Shown: positions 37,398 through 47,732, numbered from the stretch's first letter. The stretch is 64,000 bases of DNA from Rhizophagus irregularis (GCF_026210795.1 NC_089447.1:994501-1058500); one strand, 5' to 3'. Made by a program: numbers and translations. The notes: a model not told the origin generated them from the sequence alone.

Positions 37398-37415
37398 TCC
37401 ATATTTGGTGATTAT
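37398..37415. repeat. LINE target-site duplication, left copy
   Basis: TCCATATTTGGTGATTAT, identical to 45412-45429. The intact element at 54211-55171 has this sequence once (reverse strand, about 55116), which confirms that it is duplicated target DNA. Confidence 0.9.
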
Positions 37416-37886
37416 GAGCAAACAGTCTTATGACTTTATCTTTTATTATTAAATTTAAACGAAAAGTACAATAAACAGATCGAACAATATTACAAATATC
37501 AAATATAGAAAATAAACATAAAAAATAAAAAGAACTAGCTTCACGATTCATACAAGTAAAGAAATCTAAACAAAATAAAATTAAGTAAAGAAAAACTAAA
37601 CTATTACAGAAACGCATACCCCATCTTTACCCGAAGGCCAGTGTGAGTCAACTATCCAGCATGTCCTAAGATCCAATCCGTTACCAAAAAGAGATCCTAA
37701 GTAGAGGCTGAACTGTTAAGCGGCGCCAAAAATCCAAATGCGAAATCCAAGATCCCCCACGGATTATAGAAGGAAACCCAAGAACCCAGGAATCCAAGGA
37801 AGCTGTCGCCAAGGAAGGTGTCGAAGAGTCAAGAGGAATGTTAGAGGAAGGTCGAAGAATAGAAGAAGGCCCAAGAGCTGACGATT

Positions 37887-38630
37887 TCATTTTTTTTGTA
37901 ATGCGCAGCTAATTCCCAATGATGAAAGAAAATGGATCAGGCACAACCAGATTTGAACATAAAGGTCAAAATGAAAGTCGTGCAAAGGTGTACCCAAGAT
38001 GGACCATATGGTAGGTGAAGAAAAATAAGTTCCAAGAAATTCTGTCAAAAATTTCGGTATAAGTCCTCTTGTGAGTCGCAGGCAGGAAATTGAAGGAGGG
38101 TCACAATCCCAACAATTAAGAGCCATAAATTCAGCAGCAAAAGAGTCCGGTAAAGAGATTAAAGATGACGCGGAAAGGAAATTATCAAGATAAGTAGTCC
38201 GAAGAGCCAATAGTAATGTTTTAAAAGATTGTAAAGGGCTAAATTCAGGTAAAATATAAGAACAAGTCCACAAGTGGTCTAAAGTCTCAGGGAAGGAATT
38301 ACATTGAGGACAAAGCCAACTTGGATTATAAAGATGAGGCTTTCGTCTCTGAAGAGTTGTAAGCGTTGGAAGCATATCTAAAAGTAGCTTGATACGGAAA
38401 GGCCCACAAAACTCGGAGCGGCCATTCCGATGAGAGACAAATTGCTTATTGTTATTGAGACAAAATATGGTGCAAGTCCAATCAATATCAGAAGTTGAAG
38501 AGTAGGAATTAAATCTTGGTAATACAGCAAGAGTTAAAAGACTTTTGGCGTCAAAAATATCTCTAATAAATTTCCGGATATTCATATCCACAGGTAAGGA
38601 ATTAAATTGTAAAATGCAAGGAGCCATCAA
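37887..38630 (-). CDS. LINE ORF2 C-terminus: zinc-binding RT tail
   Basis: A 247-codon frame carrying the LINE C-terminal finger C-P-Q-C-N-S-F-P-E-T-L-D-H-L-W-T-C (C-x2-C-x8-H-x3-C, the zf-RVT pattern), preceded by L-L-D-M-L-P-T-L-T-T-L. It is one base out of frame with the RNase H piece: the P-D-S-L-L-S-S reading continues across the TGA at about 38664. It is part of the ORF2 polyprotein, not a separate gene. The finger probably takes part in RNA or target binding. Confidence 0.75.
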   Translation of the reverse strand: MMAPCILQFNSLPVDMNIRKFIRDIFDAKSLLTLAVLPRFNSYSSTSDIDWTCTIFCLNNNKQFVSHRNGRSEFCGPFRIKLLLDMLPTLTTLQRRKPHLYNPSWLCPQCNSFPETLDHLWTCSYILPEFSPLQSFKTLLLALRTTYLDNFLSASSLISLPDSFAAEFMALNCWDCDPPSISCLRLTRGLIPKFLTEFLGTYFSSPTIWSILGTPLHDFHFDLYVQIWLCLIHFLSSLGISCALQKK

Positions 38631-38661
38631 TTCCGGTGGTGGACAAGAAGAAAGAAGTGAG

Positions 38662-39474
38662 TCAGGTATGAGCGGCTTTGGCTAATGCATCCACATGATT
38701 ATTCAAAGGGTCGTCAGCATGAGCAGGAACCTTGATCAAGGTAACATCCAGATTCTTTTGCAACATAATAGCGTTGCATACACTGGACCACAAAAGGTGG
38801 TTGGATTCTTTAAGCATTCTGGGAATAAAAGGAGCATCCACATATAAAGACCATAAAGAAAGTAATTGAGCACAATCAGTGGCGACAGTAATCTTTGAAT
38901 TCCGAGAAAGGGAGTCCAATCCGTGCAATAAAGCAAAAACTTCTGAACGTAAAGCGAAGGAAAAATGGAAGAGACGATATTATAATGGGATTCCAAAATA
39001 AATCCATCAGGATCTATAGCAGTCCATGCATAAGCCATCAAGGATGCCGGATGACTAGGAGGAGAAAGGAAGGAACCATCAATATAAAGTGTAGACACCG
39101 AAGAGGGAAGTTGGATATCAGAAATCCTAAGCACTAGTTCATTCGTAGAAGGTAAGCGAATCGGAGCAAAAAGATGAAATAATAAAAGAGATTTGGCATA
39201 GCCTAACGAGGCAGAAAGTGAAACTGAACGAGTATCCACATGTATATAAGTACGAGGTTTCGTAGGATAACGGATCAAACTTGATAACGGAACATAAGAG
39301 AAACATCCTTCGTAGGACATCGTTGATCAAAGTTTTCCTTGAGTGAGAGGATCGCTGAAAGAGAGCACAAACCCCTTGGCATGCAGTAAATTCAGAAAGT
39401 AAATCATCAACCGATGATGCAATCCAATGTGAAATAAGAGCTTCATTACGTGGAGCAGGATAGGTAGTAATCAC
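38662..39474 (-). CDS. LINE ORF2 RNase H region, frame-broken
   Basis: Three frames together encode an RNase H domain. 39474-39139 holds the linker, 39320-38736 holds the first strand L-Y-I-D-G-S-F with Y-A-W-T-A-I-D, and 38928-38662 holds G-L-D-S-L, V-A-T-D-C-A-Q-L-L, K-V-P-A-H-A and H-V-D-A-L-A-K-A-A. The D, E, D, D catalytic set can be placed across frames. At least two single-base shifts separate the pieces. RNase H would remove the RNA strand during cDNA synthesis. Confidence 0.7.
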
Positions 39475-39547
39475 ACGGCCAACGAGGAAAGAGTTAGTAT
39501 TGCGATTAAAAGAAATAGCCCATTGAGGGTTAAACCAATAAGTTCGA

Positions 39548-42500
39548 CTAATATCTATAAAAGAAATAGAAGGCTACAGTATGAGAATTAGGAATTCTAA
39601 ATTGTTGTAAAATAAAAAAAGAAGGTGAATTAGGAATAACAATAAGATTGAACAAATAATTAAACCAAGCAGGCGCAGATCCTTTGTTCGATACTCGTTT
39701 AAGAAAGCGTAAATCTTTCCATGAGAGAAGTCGAGAGCCACACGGTGTAATCAATTGAGCAAGAAAATGAGTGCAGAAATTTATCCGAACATTTTTCATG
39801 GAAGTATATAAATCTTTTGGTAAAATAGACCGAAGTGGAATCGCCGGACGTAAATCTTTCCTCGGAGGTCGGAACAGTAAAGACCACGTGATATTTAAAC
39901 GAGAAGAGAACAATAAAGAATTAAATAAAGAATGTGTTCGCAAAGAAAAGGTGTGGGACCATGGTTCCAGGTCAATAATAGAGGGGCAGACATCACAGTC
40001 CAAAAAACCTTGGAGATAAGTAATCATATAATTAGCAAAGAGCTTATATGAAGGGTGAGAAAAAATTTTCTCTGCTGAAGCCACATGAGATGACAGAAAA
40101 CGACCAAACGCATGTTGAAGAGAGAAAGGCAACAGTGTGAAGAGTGTGGAAAGAGGAGTGACTGAGGCCAAACCTGCCTTCTGACGAATAAGAGAAAGCA
40201 TTGGAGAAACCATGCGATTAATGGTGGATTCTGCAAATAATGTGGTTTGTAGGCGAAATTCTAGCCGCGGAAGTAGGACAACGTTATAAAGATAAGCTAT
40301 ATGTTGTGCTAAAAGTTTTTTAGGACTGAGTAGAGCGGCCATGTCTTTGACCATGGAAACAATTTGGTTATGAACGAAACGAGAAGAAGCCGAAAGGTTA
40401 AACCAAACACCTAAAAACCGAAAAGATGCAGATAAGGCTAACGCCTTTAAAGTAAGGGTATGAATCGTATTTAAAGAAGATGGGAATAGATCAAATACAA
40501 TAGTTTGAGAAAATTGTTCAGAAGAAAGAAGGATATATTTTGCTGAATTTGCTTGAGTATTATTTAAAGTGTAAAATTCAGCAGTAATGGAAAGGCGATC
40601 TTCAATTCCTTGTTTAGATGAAGCAATCAAAGTAGAGTCATCCATAAATGTAATATGTGAAATAGGAAGATTATGTTGTTCATATTCAATTGGAGAATAA
40701 TCCAATAATGCAGAAGATTTCAAAATAAAAGGATCACAGGCTTCTCGATTAAGTGTGGTAAGTAATGGATCCAAGTATATAACCCATAATAGTGGAGAGA
40801 TGATTTCACCTTGGTCAATACCAATTCTAACTCTATATCCAGAAGTATCACCATGATGTGTAATAATTTTATTATTACGCCTTGTAAAAAGGTTAATGAT
40901 AAATTTGATCAATAAAGACGGAATATGCAGACGGATTAAAGCCAGTCTAAGCATGTTCAAATCAATTGAATCAAAGGCCTTAGAAATGTCCTGAGAAACA
41001 ACCCATAGTTCTTGGTCATCGCTTTTATCAAAGCGTCGTTGATGAATAATAGCATCAAGCATCTTAATAGGAATGTCGGTGGAGCCGCCTGGTAATCCGG
41101 CAAAATTACCACCTTGGAGCACTTGATTGTCAGCCAGGATTTTTGATAGTCGAGTTGTAACGACCTTAACCACACATTTGCGTACTGTTTCCAATAGAGC
41201 GATAGGTCGCGTATTCTTCAATTGGGCGTCAAATTCATGAGGCTTTGGAATGGGATAAACAAGCGCTTCACGCCAATCGGCAGGGATATCTCCATGAATG
41301 AGACAAGCATTGGCTAATACAAGGGACAAATCGAAAGTTTCTCCAGTTAAATGTTTGAGCATCTCATAAGAGATCTTGGAAGGACCAGAGGCTTTATTAT
41401 TAGGCATAGAATTGAGAGTGTTTTTCCATTCATCGGCCAGAATAGGAGACATAACCAAGTTATATAAGGACGAATCAATATCTGGAAGAGGAGTATACGC
41501 TCGTTGCCATCGTGGAGGAAATGAATCCGTAGAAGAATACTGGACCAAAGGAGGAGTGACAACCGATCGGAAGTGTTTAATAGCAGCTTGTTTGATATCT
41601 GAAGGATCAGTAAGTAATGTGAGTTTGGAGTCAATAACAACCAAAACTCTATCAAGGACAATAGAACGATGTTCCACTGATAGGGCTGAAGAAATAAAAG
41701 AGCCCGGGGATGTAGAGAAATGTTCATCTCTAAGAGCAGTATAATATTCAATGGAATCTACACGATGCTGATGAAATTGTGTGGAAAGATAAGCTGAGAC
41801 CAAAGCTTTTTGTGAACGTAAAAATTTAACAAAAGTAGGAAGCGGTGTTGTACTATAAGAAGGTATAGTATAATCTGTTAAAAGAGACTTAAGGAGGATT
41901 AATTGGGTTGGTAAGGAATTAATCATTTGTGAAATTTGAGCAGGACGACTAGGCCTAGATGTGGTCAATTTAAACAATAATCTATCCAAGAATTTGTTGA
42001 CAGCAATAAGCATGGTAAGTTCAGGAGGATATTTATGGTGATGAGTATTGGATACATGTTGGAATGGTAGAGAATCAATGGCACCACCAAGAATAGAACG
42101 TTTAAGAGCGTGCCAAAGTTTGTCCAATGAAAGAACTGAAAGTGAAGATACTGAAGGATGGTGTGTGGTCAAGTATAACTCAAGACGTGAGTTTACTTCA
42201 TTGGAAAATTTGTCCCAAGTGTCATCTTTCAAATTTTTGTAAAGAAAGATGGTGCGTTGTTCGCTTTTCTGCTTTAATCGAGCTTTGGATAAAATAGCGA
42301 AACATGAGCTAAAATCAAAGGCCGTTAAAAGTACACGGTGATCAGTAAATTGATTATCATTCAGCTTAGGACAAGTTTCAACTTGAGAAAAAAGACCAGG
42401 AGCAGGGAATCCAGGGGATGACCAGATATAATCAAGTCTTGAAGAACCATTCTGGTGATAAAAGGTAGGACTAGGACCTAAAGTTGATGAAATATGGGAT

Positions 42501-43606
42501 TGGTGATCTGTAAAATATCGAGAAGAGAGTGATCGTAAAATTTTCAAATGATGTTGAGGAAGATGTGAATGTGAAATTTCATCTGCATTAAAATCACCAA
42601 GGACGACTACGTGATAGTTATTAGAACGGGCTTTATCAAGCCATAAATTAAGTTGTGCAAAAATAGCATCTCGTTCTTTATAATGAATAGAGTGATAGGG
42701 AGGAATATAAACAGAAATAATAGAAATTTTTGTCTGATGAAAAAAAAGATCTAATTTTAAAAGACGACCTTTCCAGGGATCAATCTTCTGAACATGTTTA
42801 TGTAAAGGATGACGAAGTAAAAGACCAACACCATCATGTGGTCGTGAATTAGAAGGGGAAGGAGCCCAATAGGACTTGAAATTATATAAGGAATGTTCAT
42901 GTTGATAAATAAATTTAGCACCAGAAGAAGTAAGGCGAGTATCGTTTAAAGATAAAACGCTAAAGGAAGAATGCAAAAAATAATTTAACAAATGCAATTG
43001 TCGGACGGGGGAACACAAACCATTAACATTGATTTGTCCAAAGTTAATAAGAGGAGAAGAAAAAGAAGGAGAAGAAAAATTATTAAAACTATTATTATTA
43101 AGTATCGCACTATTAGGGGGGTGAAATCCCTGTGATACACCCGATACAGATTGGTGTTCAATCATTGGAAGGGGAGGGTTTTGAGGGAGAGAAGGAGTCC
43201 AATTTTTCCATAATCGAACCAAGTTGGGCAGAAAGATTCTTTTGTGTATTAGTGACATTAAAAATTTCCGATTGCAAACGAGAAGTGTCAGCACGGGGGC
43301 AGCATTAGTAGGTCGGGAGATAGGTAAAGGGACGTGTCTTCTTGATAGAACAGAGTTAGGATCCAGAGCTGAGAAGGAAGCATCAGGGGAAACGTCCATA
43401 AGAGAAGAAGAGGTATTGGGAGGAAGATTGATTCCAGAATTCATGTCTCGGGTTGGAGCATCATCCCATCCATTATCATAAGAATGAGTATAATTTTCAT
43501 GATCATCCTGAGGCGAATGCAATTCAGAGTCGCCAGGGGCGTCATAATTCATCATTGATTCCAGCTCAGAGAGTCTATATTCATGAGCCGTAATAGTGTC
43601 ATTCAT
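39548..43606 (-). CDS. LINE ORF2: AP endonuclease and reverse transcriptase
   Basis: An uninterrupted 1352-codon frame. Residues about 190-430 form an exonuclease-endonuclease-phosphatase fold: I-N-V-N-G-L at the start, V-V-V-L-G-D-F-N-A-D in the middle, then R-L-D-Y-I-W-S-S and F-T-D-H-R-V-L. This enzyme nicks target DNA to prime reverse transcription. The reverse transcriptase lies at about 720-1010: V-Y-P-I-P-K-P, R-P-I-A-L-L-E, the first catalytic strand S-Q-D-I-S-K-A-F-D-S-I, G-I-D-Q-G-E-I-I-S-P-L-L, and the active-site turn F-M-D-D (usually F/Y-A-D-D). A thumb region follows. The frame ends at 39548, where the RNase H region continues out of frame. The start is the ATG at 43606, 63 bases after ORF1 ends. 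Confidence 0.9.
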   Translation of the reverse strand: MNDTITAHEYRLSELESMMNYDAPGDSELHSPQDDHENYTHSYDNGWDDAPTRDMNSGINLPPNTSSSLMDVSPDASFSALDPNSVLSRRHVPLPISRPTNAAPVLTLLVCNRKFLMSLIHKRIFLPNLVRLWKNWTPSLPQNPPLPMIEHQSVSGVSQGFHPPNSAILNNNSFNNFSSPSFSSPLINFGQINVNGLCSPVRQLHLLNYFLHSSFSVLSLNDTRLTSSGAKFIYQHEHSLYNFKSYWAPSPSNSRPHDGVGLLLRHPLHKHVQKIDPWKGRLLKLDLFFHQTKISIISVYIPPYHSIHYKERDAIFAQLNLWLDKARSNNYHVVVLGDFNADEISHSHLPQHHLKILRSLSSRYFTDHQSHISSTLGPSPTFYHQNGSSRLDYIWSSPGFPAPGLFSQVETCPKLNDNQFTDHRVLLTAFDFSSCFAILSKARLKQKSEQRTIFLYKNLKDDTWDKFSNEVNSRLELYLTTHHPSVSSLSVLSLDKLWHALKRSILGGAIDSLPFQHVSNTHHHKYPPELTMLIAVNKFLDRLLFKLTTSRPSRPAQISQMINSLPTQLILLKSLLTDYTIPSYSTTPLPTFVKFLRSQKALVSAYLSTQFHQHRVDSIEYYTALRDEHFSTSPGSFISSALSVEHRSIVLDRVLVVIDSKLTLLTDPSDIKQAAIKHFRSVVTPPLVQYSSTDSFPPRWQRAYTPLPDIDSSLYNLVMSPILADEWKNTLNSMPNNKASGPSKISYEMLKHLTGETFDLSLVLANACLIHGDIPADWREALVYPIPKPHEFDAQLKNTRPIALLETVRKCVVKVVTTRLSKILADNQVLQGGNFAGLPGGSTDIPIKMLDAIIHQRRFDKSDDQELWVVSQDISKAFDSIDLNMLRLALIRLHIPSLLIKFIINLFTRRNNKIITHHGDTSGYRVRIGIDQGEIISPLLWVIYLDPLLTTLNREACDPFILKSSALLDYSPIEYEQHNLPISHITFMDDSTLIASSKQGIEDRLSITAEFYTLNNTQANSAKYILLSSEQFSQTIVFDLFPSSLNTIHTLTLKALALSASFRFLGVWFNLSASSRFVHNQIVSMVKDMAALLSPKKLLAQHIAYLYNVVLLPRLEFRLQTTLFAESTINRMVSPMLSLIRQKAGLASVTPLSTLFTLLPFSLQHAFGRFLSSHVASAEKIFSHPSYKLFANYMITYLQGFLDCDVCPSIIDLEPWSHTFSLRTHSLFNSLLFSSRLNITWSLLFRPPRKDLRPAIPLRSILPKDLYTSMKNVRINFCTHFLAQLITPCGSRLLSWKDLRFLKRVSNKGSAPAWFNYLFNLIVIPNSPSFFILQQFRIPNSHTVAFYFFYRY

Positions 43607-43668
43607 CCAAGAGACTGTTTCCTCTAGAGTGTGGAGGGTAGTAGCGATCTCTTTAATTTTGCCTTTAA

Positions 43669-45275
43669 TTATGAAGCAACATGTTGAGGAAGCGTAGGGG
43701 CAGGATTGTTAGATGAAGAAGTAGGGTGTATAGAACTGATAGGATGAGGTCTGTGTGGAGGTTGGGCAGAACCAGAAGAATTATCATTGTCCCTGGAATT
43801 ATTATTATTATTGTTGGTTCTGTTATTACTTCGTGAAGTGTTGGGACGAGAAGTGTTATTAATATTGTTGTTGTTGTTGGAACGGAATGAAGAGGAATTA
43901 TTATTGCGGGATCTAGAGTTGGAACGCGATCTTGAACGGGAATTGGAATTGTCACGTGATTGGCGCGAATCCTGACGACCACGTCTAGGTCTAGCATTGA
44001 AACGAGAATAAAGCTTGTTGAGGCGATCGTCCACTTTCCGTGTGGGACGAGGATTGCATACAGAGGGAGAACATCCAGGACGCCCACAAACATGGCATAA
44101 AGTTTGTGCTTCATTGGGAGGATGCCATGTTAATCCTTTGCCGCGGAAAGCCACGGTCATTTCTTTGGCAGCTTCAAGAGATTCGAACGAGGAGAAATTC
44201 AAATACACATAGGGTTTAGGCTTGTATGAGCTGATAGACAAAGGAACGTTAAGAGCCTTAGCGTTAACTTGAGTAGCAATTTCTATCAGATCAGCTTCTT
44301 TAATATTTTTGGGGATGCCGGCAAGGATAGCAACATGTTCTCTGCGGCTATCGCGTTGGGTTTTCGAATAAGACGCCGGGCAGACGCGTAAAGAATTGCA
44401 CCAAGGCAGATGATCGCCCAAATATCATGAAATTGGGTAATTGCGTCCGCGGAGGAAAACTGGATATGTCCATTGTAGTAATGCTTTCGAGGAGTAAGTT
44501 TGCACTTGATTACAGTGCCATATCGGGAAAAGGCCTGACGGACTTGAGTCTCGGTAAGGAAAAGTGGGATATCAGTAACAAATAAAGACTTCGCTTCGTC
44601 ATTGAGTTTGGCATCTGCAGGGGAATAATGAATAAAGGCTAAATTGAGAAGATCTACACGTGGTGAACTGACACAATCGGTATAATCGTGTTGATCATTA
44701 AAGAAGACAAGGATTTTTTTATTATCGCCTGATCTATCGCAGCGTGCACGGGCGCCATAAGAGGAATAGCGGGAGAGTGAGCAATCGCTTCGTCACGTGG
44801 AGCGATTGGTGGTGAATTTAGTTGTGAACGCGTCAGGCGCGTCGCGTAAATATGCCGCAGCATAATAACGAGAAGGAGCAGACTTAATAGCGGCAGCATT
44901 ACCATCGGGAGATGGTCGCCGTTCAGGGACATCAAAGGCGACAGTTTTGCCTTTACCACTGGTGTTAGAGGGAGCATGGATAGAAGCGTCAACAGTTTCA
45001 ACAGGAGTGGTAGTATTTTGAGGAGATGTAAGCACTTGGACTTTGTTGATAGGAAGACCTGAGGGAGCGGTAGAAATAAGGTTGGGAGCCGAAGCAGAAG
45101 GTGAAGTTATATCGACATTCGCAGCGTCATCGGAGACAACGCGTGAACGTTTGTTAGGCGCGCCAGCGGTAGTCGTGGGAGACAAAGGTCGGTCTCCAGA
45201 AGGAGTAGAAGTAATAGGACGCGGTGGCGGTGGAATATCCGGGTTAATAACAGAAGGAGCTGGAGGTGTAGTCAT
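43669..45275 (-). CDS. LINE ORF1: RRM and Cys/His-finger nucleic-acid-binding protein, frame-broken
   Basis: Three overlapping frames reconstruct ORF1. 45275-44793 starts M-T-T-P-P-A-P and is Pro/Ser/Thr-rich and disordered. The next frame, about 44790-44430, carries an RRM-like stretch (S-L-F-V-T-D-I-P-L-F-L, then Y-G-T-V-I-K-C-K-L and G-H-I-Q-F). 44421-43669 carries a second RRM-like stretch (V-A-I-L-A-G-I-P, Y-V-Y-L-N-F-S-S-F), a finger C-H-V-C-G-R-P-G-C-S-P-S-V-C, then a long Arg/Ser/Asn-rich tail. Such ORF1 proteins coat the element RNA. Two frame shifts separate the pieces; no extra nonsense codons are evident within them. Confidence 0.75.
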
Positions 45276-45411
45276 AGTTTAAAGCTCAGTAAAGAGGAAA
45301 GCAACTGTGGAATATTAGTATTTGAACGAGCACTTAGAAATTTTCGAACGAAAATTTCAAAATAAAATTTATTAGTATTTTCAAAAATTCAGGAAAGAGT
45401 TGCGATGATCC

Positions 45412-45429
45412 TCCATATTTGGTGATTAT
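45412..45429. repeat. LINE target-site duplication, right copy
   Basis: TCCATATTTGGTGATTAT, 18 of 18 identical to 37398-37415. It marks the 5' end of the minus-strand LINE and the return to the split pogo-like element. Confidence 0.9.
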
Positions 45430-46205
45430 AAAGAAATGTGACTATATAAAAAATTTCTTATATTTGTATATCATAATTCCTGCCAAAAATTAACATAATT
45501 TTAGCCAGAATTATACTTAAAACTTTATTGTATCATAACTTCGCCAATATTAATCGTAGAGTGATGATCTTACCGCCATTCGATTCGTCTTGATGAGACG
45601 GTTCTAATGGTATAAAATACGTCGAAATCCAATCACTAGATTAATTTCCGAAATTAAAAAAATATTAATGGTTTTTGTGTAATAACTCTGCCAATATTAA
45701 TCGTAGAGAGATGAGCTTACCACCATTCGATTCGTCTCGATGAGGCGATTCCAACGAGCTATAAATCGTCTTTTTACAATCACTAGGTACTGAGAAATCT
45801 AGCAAAATGTTAAATGGCGCAGTAAACGTAAATCAAGAAATATTATAATGCTGATGTTCAACATTTTGTTGAATAACTCGTCAGTCAGTGATCGGAAAAG
45901 GATAAAACTACCACCATTCGATTCGTCTCAGTGAGACGATTCTAACAAGCTATGATACATCTTTGTACGATTATTAGATGCCAAGTTATTTAATATATTC
46001 TTTATATAACTGTGATTATAAACGGTTCTTTTTAATATAAGATTTTTGAGGATAGGTGTGATAGTGACTATAGATAGATTGTGACTATATAGGATAAATT
46101 TTAATAATAAAGTGTTTTGAACATTCAACTGGTGTGACTATATAGTAGAATGTGACTATAACGGGAGTGACTATAGAGGGAGTTGACTGTATAGCTAAAG
46201 TTCCC

Positions 46206-46588
46206 AATGGTTTAATTCAGTTTTATTTTTCAATTCTTTTCTGATTAGTCAGAATCTGTTTTACACAATAACTTGCCATTCAGTAATTATAAAAAGCCAA
46301 TCAATAGCTCGTTAGAATTATTTTGTCAAGATGGTTTGAATGGTACCAAAATCATCTTTCTAGCATTGATAGATGATGAGTTAATTTTACCAATTTTTCA
46401 AAAATTAACTCACCATCTATATTAATGTTAGAAAGATGATTTAATACCATTCGAACCGTCTTGATAAGTTGATTTCAATGAGCTATTGATCGGCTTTCTA
46501 CAATCACTGAATGTATGGCGAGTTATTATACAAAATGGATTCTAACTAATTAGAAAAGAACCAAAAAATGGAACTAAACTAAACCATT
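46206..46588. mobile_element. Foldback element
   Basis: An imperfect 383-base inverted repeat with arms of about 185 bases. The left arm runs AATGGTTTAATTCAG through CAATCAATAGCTCG and ATCATCTTTCTAGCATT; the right arm repeats these in reverse (GAGCTATTGATCGGC and TAAACCATT at 46580-46588). The centre is AAATTAACTC around 46400. It abuts the end of the pogo-like element (46189) and contains CCATTCGAACCGTCTTGAT, close to the core of that element's 147-base units. It has no coding capacity. Confidence 0.65.
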
Positions 46589-47172
46589 CAGAGTTTTAAT
46601 TATAGCATTTTAAATTATAATTAAAGATAATAAATATGACTATACTAATATTTATTGAATTTAGATTTCACTATCAAAATTAAACAAATATTTTGCTAAA
46701 ATTATTAAACAGTCAGCAGTCATTTCAGATCACTTGCTGATCAAAATTATTTGTAACTTTAATTAAATATTTCATCATGTAGCTAAAAAAAGAAATTCTT
46801 AATACAACGCTTATACAAATTAAGTAAATTAATAGTTTGTCATGTATATTATAAATTTTTATCATCATTTTCTCTTTAGTAATAATAAATTTTTTTTTTA
46901 CATATACAAGAAAATTTATTTTAAAAATAAAGTTTTTTTTCAAATGTAACTTAAAAGTAAATGTAAAATACAGTTTAATCAATAAAAGTATATGTAATTT
47001 TATGAGAAGAAAAAGATTTACTAAGTTAAAAAAGGCAGTTATTGTGTAAATTGCAAAAAGTCAATTTTTATAATAAAAAAAAATTTTTAGCAAAAGCTTT
47101 TTTTAACTAGTAACTATTTTGTTTCTAACTATAATTTGATGAAACATATTAGTCATAAATACAAATAGTATA
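46589..47172. other. AT-rich sequence without features
   Basis: I see no gene or terminal repeat here. An 85-codon Lys/Ile/Phe-rich minus-strand frame (46725-46982) is what such AT-rich DNA gives by chance. Confidence 0.5.
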
Positions 47173-47732
47173 ATATAAATTAGAGGTTAAAACTGGTTCA
47201 AAAAGTCTTAACCGGTTAATAACTGGTTAACCAAACTTTTAACTGGTTAATTAACCGGTTAAAACTCAATTCTAGTCAGAATTAAAATTCAGCCAGGATT
47301 AGTATCAAATATATTTTTAATCTGGCCAAAATTAGGCCAGACCAAAACTCTAACTATCAAAACAAAACTCTAGCTGAAAGACGAAATTCAAGCCAAAATT
47401 GTCCAGCTGACACTATGAATTTCAGCCCGCATTATGAATTTTATATAACACAAAAATTTCCACCATCTGGTCCGTTGGTATCTTACCTAGTGGCTAAACT
47501 TTTATCTGAAGTCTCGTGATTTATAATTCTAGCTGGCACTGTAAATTTGGCCAGAATTACGCATTTTAACCAGTTAATTTAACTGATTAATAATTTAAAT
47601 GATTAATTTAATCAGATAATTTAACTGGATAATTTAACTGGTTAAAAATTGTTTTTTAACCAGTTAACAAATATTTTAACCGGTTAACTGTTTTAACTGG
47701 TTAATTAATCAGTTCCAACCTCTAATATAAAT
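47173..47732. mobile_element. hAT-type MITE with 8-base target duplication
   Basis: The element 47181-47724 (544 bases) has ends TAGAGGTTAAAACTGGTT and, read inward from the right, TAGAGGTTGGAACTGATT. ATATAAAT is duplicated on both sides (47173-47180 and 47725-47732). An 8-base duplication with TAGAGGTT-type ends is the hAT signature. Both subterminal regions carry many AACTGGTTAA and TTAACCGGTTAA motifs, as expected of transposase-binding repeats. No transposase is encoded. Confidence 0.8.

Larger units (their letters stand above)
37416..45411 (-). mobile_element. LINE (non-LTR retrotransposon) with APE endonuclease, RT and RNase H
   Basis: An 8.0-kb element in reverse orientation, flanked by a perfect 18-base target duplication. 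In order on the minus strand are a leader (to 45276), ORF1 (about 45275-43669), ORF2 with endonuclease and reverse transcriptase (43606-39548), an RNase H region (about 39474-38662), a C-terminal Cys/His finger (38630-37887) and a short 3' end without a clear poly-A. The AP-type endonuclease followed by RT and RNase H fits the I/Tad-type group of LINEs; the exact clade needs a tree. Base composition is distinctly less AT-rich than the host genes. ORF1 and the ORF2 C-terminus are broken by single-base shifts, so this copy is probably inactive unless those are sequence errors. Confidence 0.9.
37362..46189. mobile_element. Pogo-like TA element split by a LINE
   Basis: Ends CAGTCAACTCTCTTTATAGT (37362) and, read inward from 46189, CAGTCAACTCCCTCTATAGT. 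TA lies outside both ends (37360-37361 and 46190-46191). Removing the LINE (37416-45411) and one copy of its target duplication leaves an 814-base nonautonomous element. It is the inverted, nearly identical counterpart of the intact 961-base copy at 54211-55171. The difference is one 147-base internal unit. TA flanks and the CAGT start fit the Tc1/mariner-pogo superfamily. No transposase is encoded. The 66-codon frame at 45928-46128 is identical in both copies but reflects recent shared ancestry, not a gene. Confidence 0.8.

Noticed and set aside
39771-43975. Plus-strand ORFs of 62-122 codons across the LINE
   Set aside because: They are antisense shadows of LINE ORF1 and ORF2 on the minus strand, whose domains are clear.
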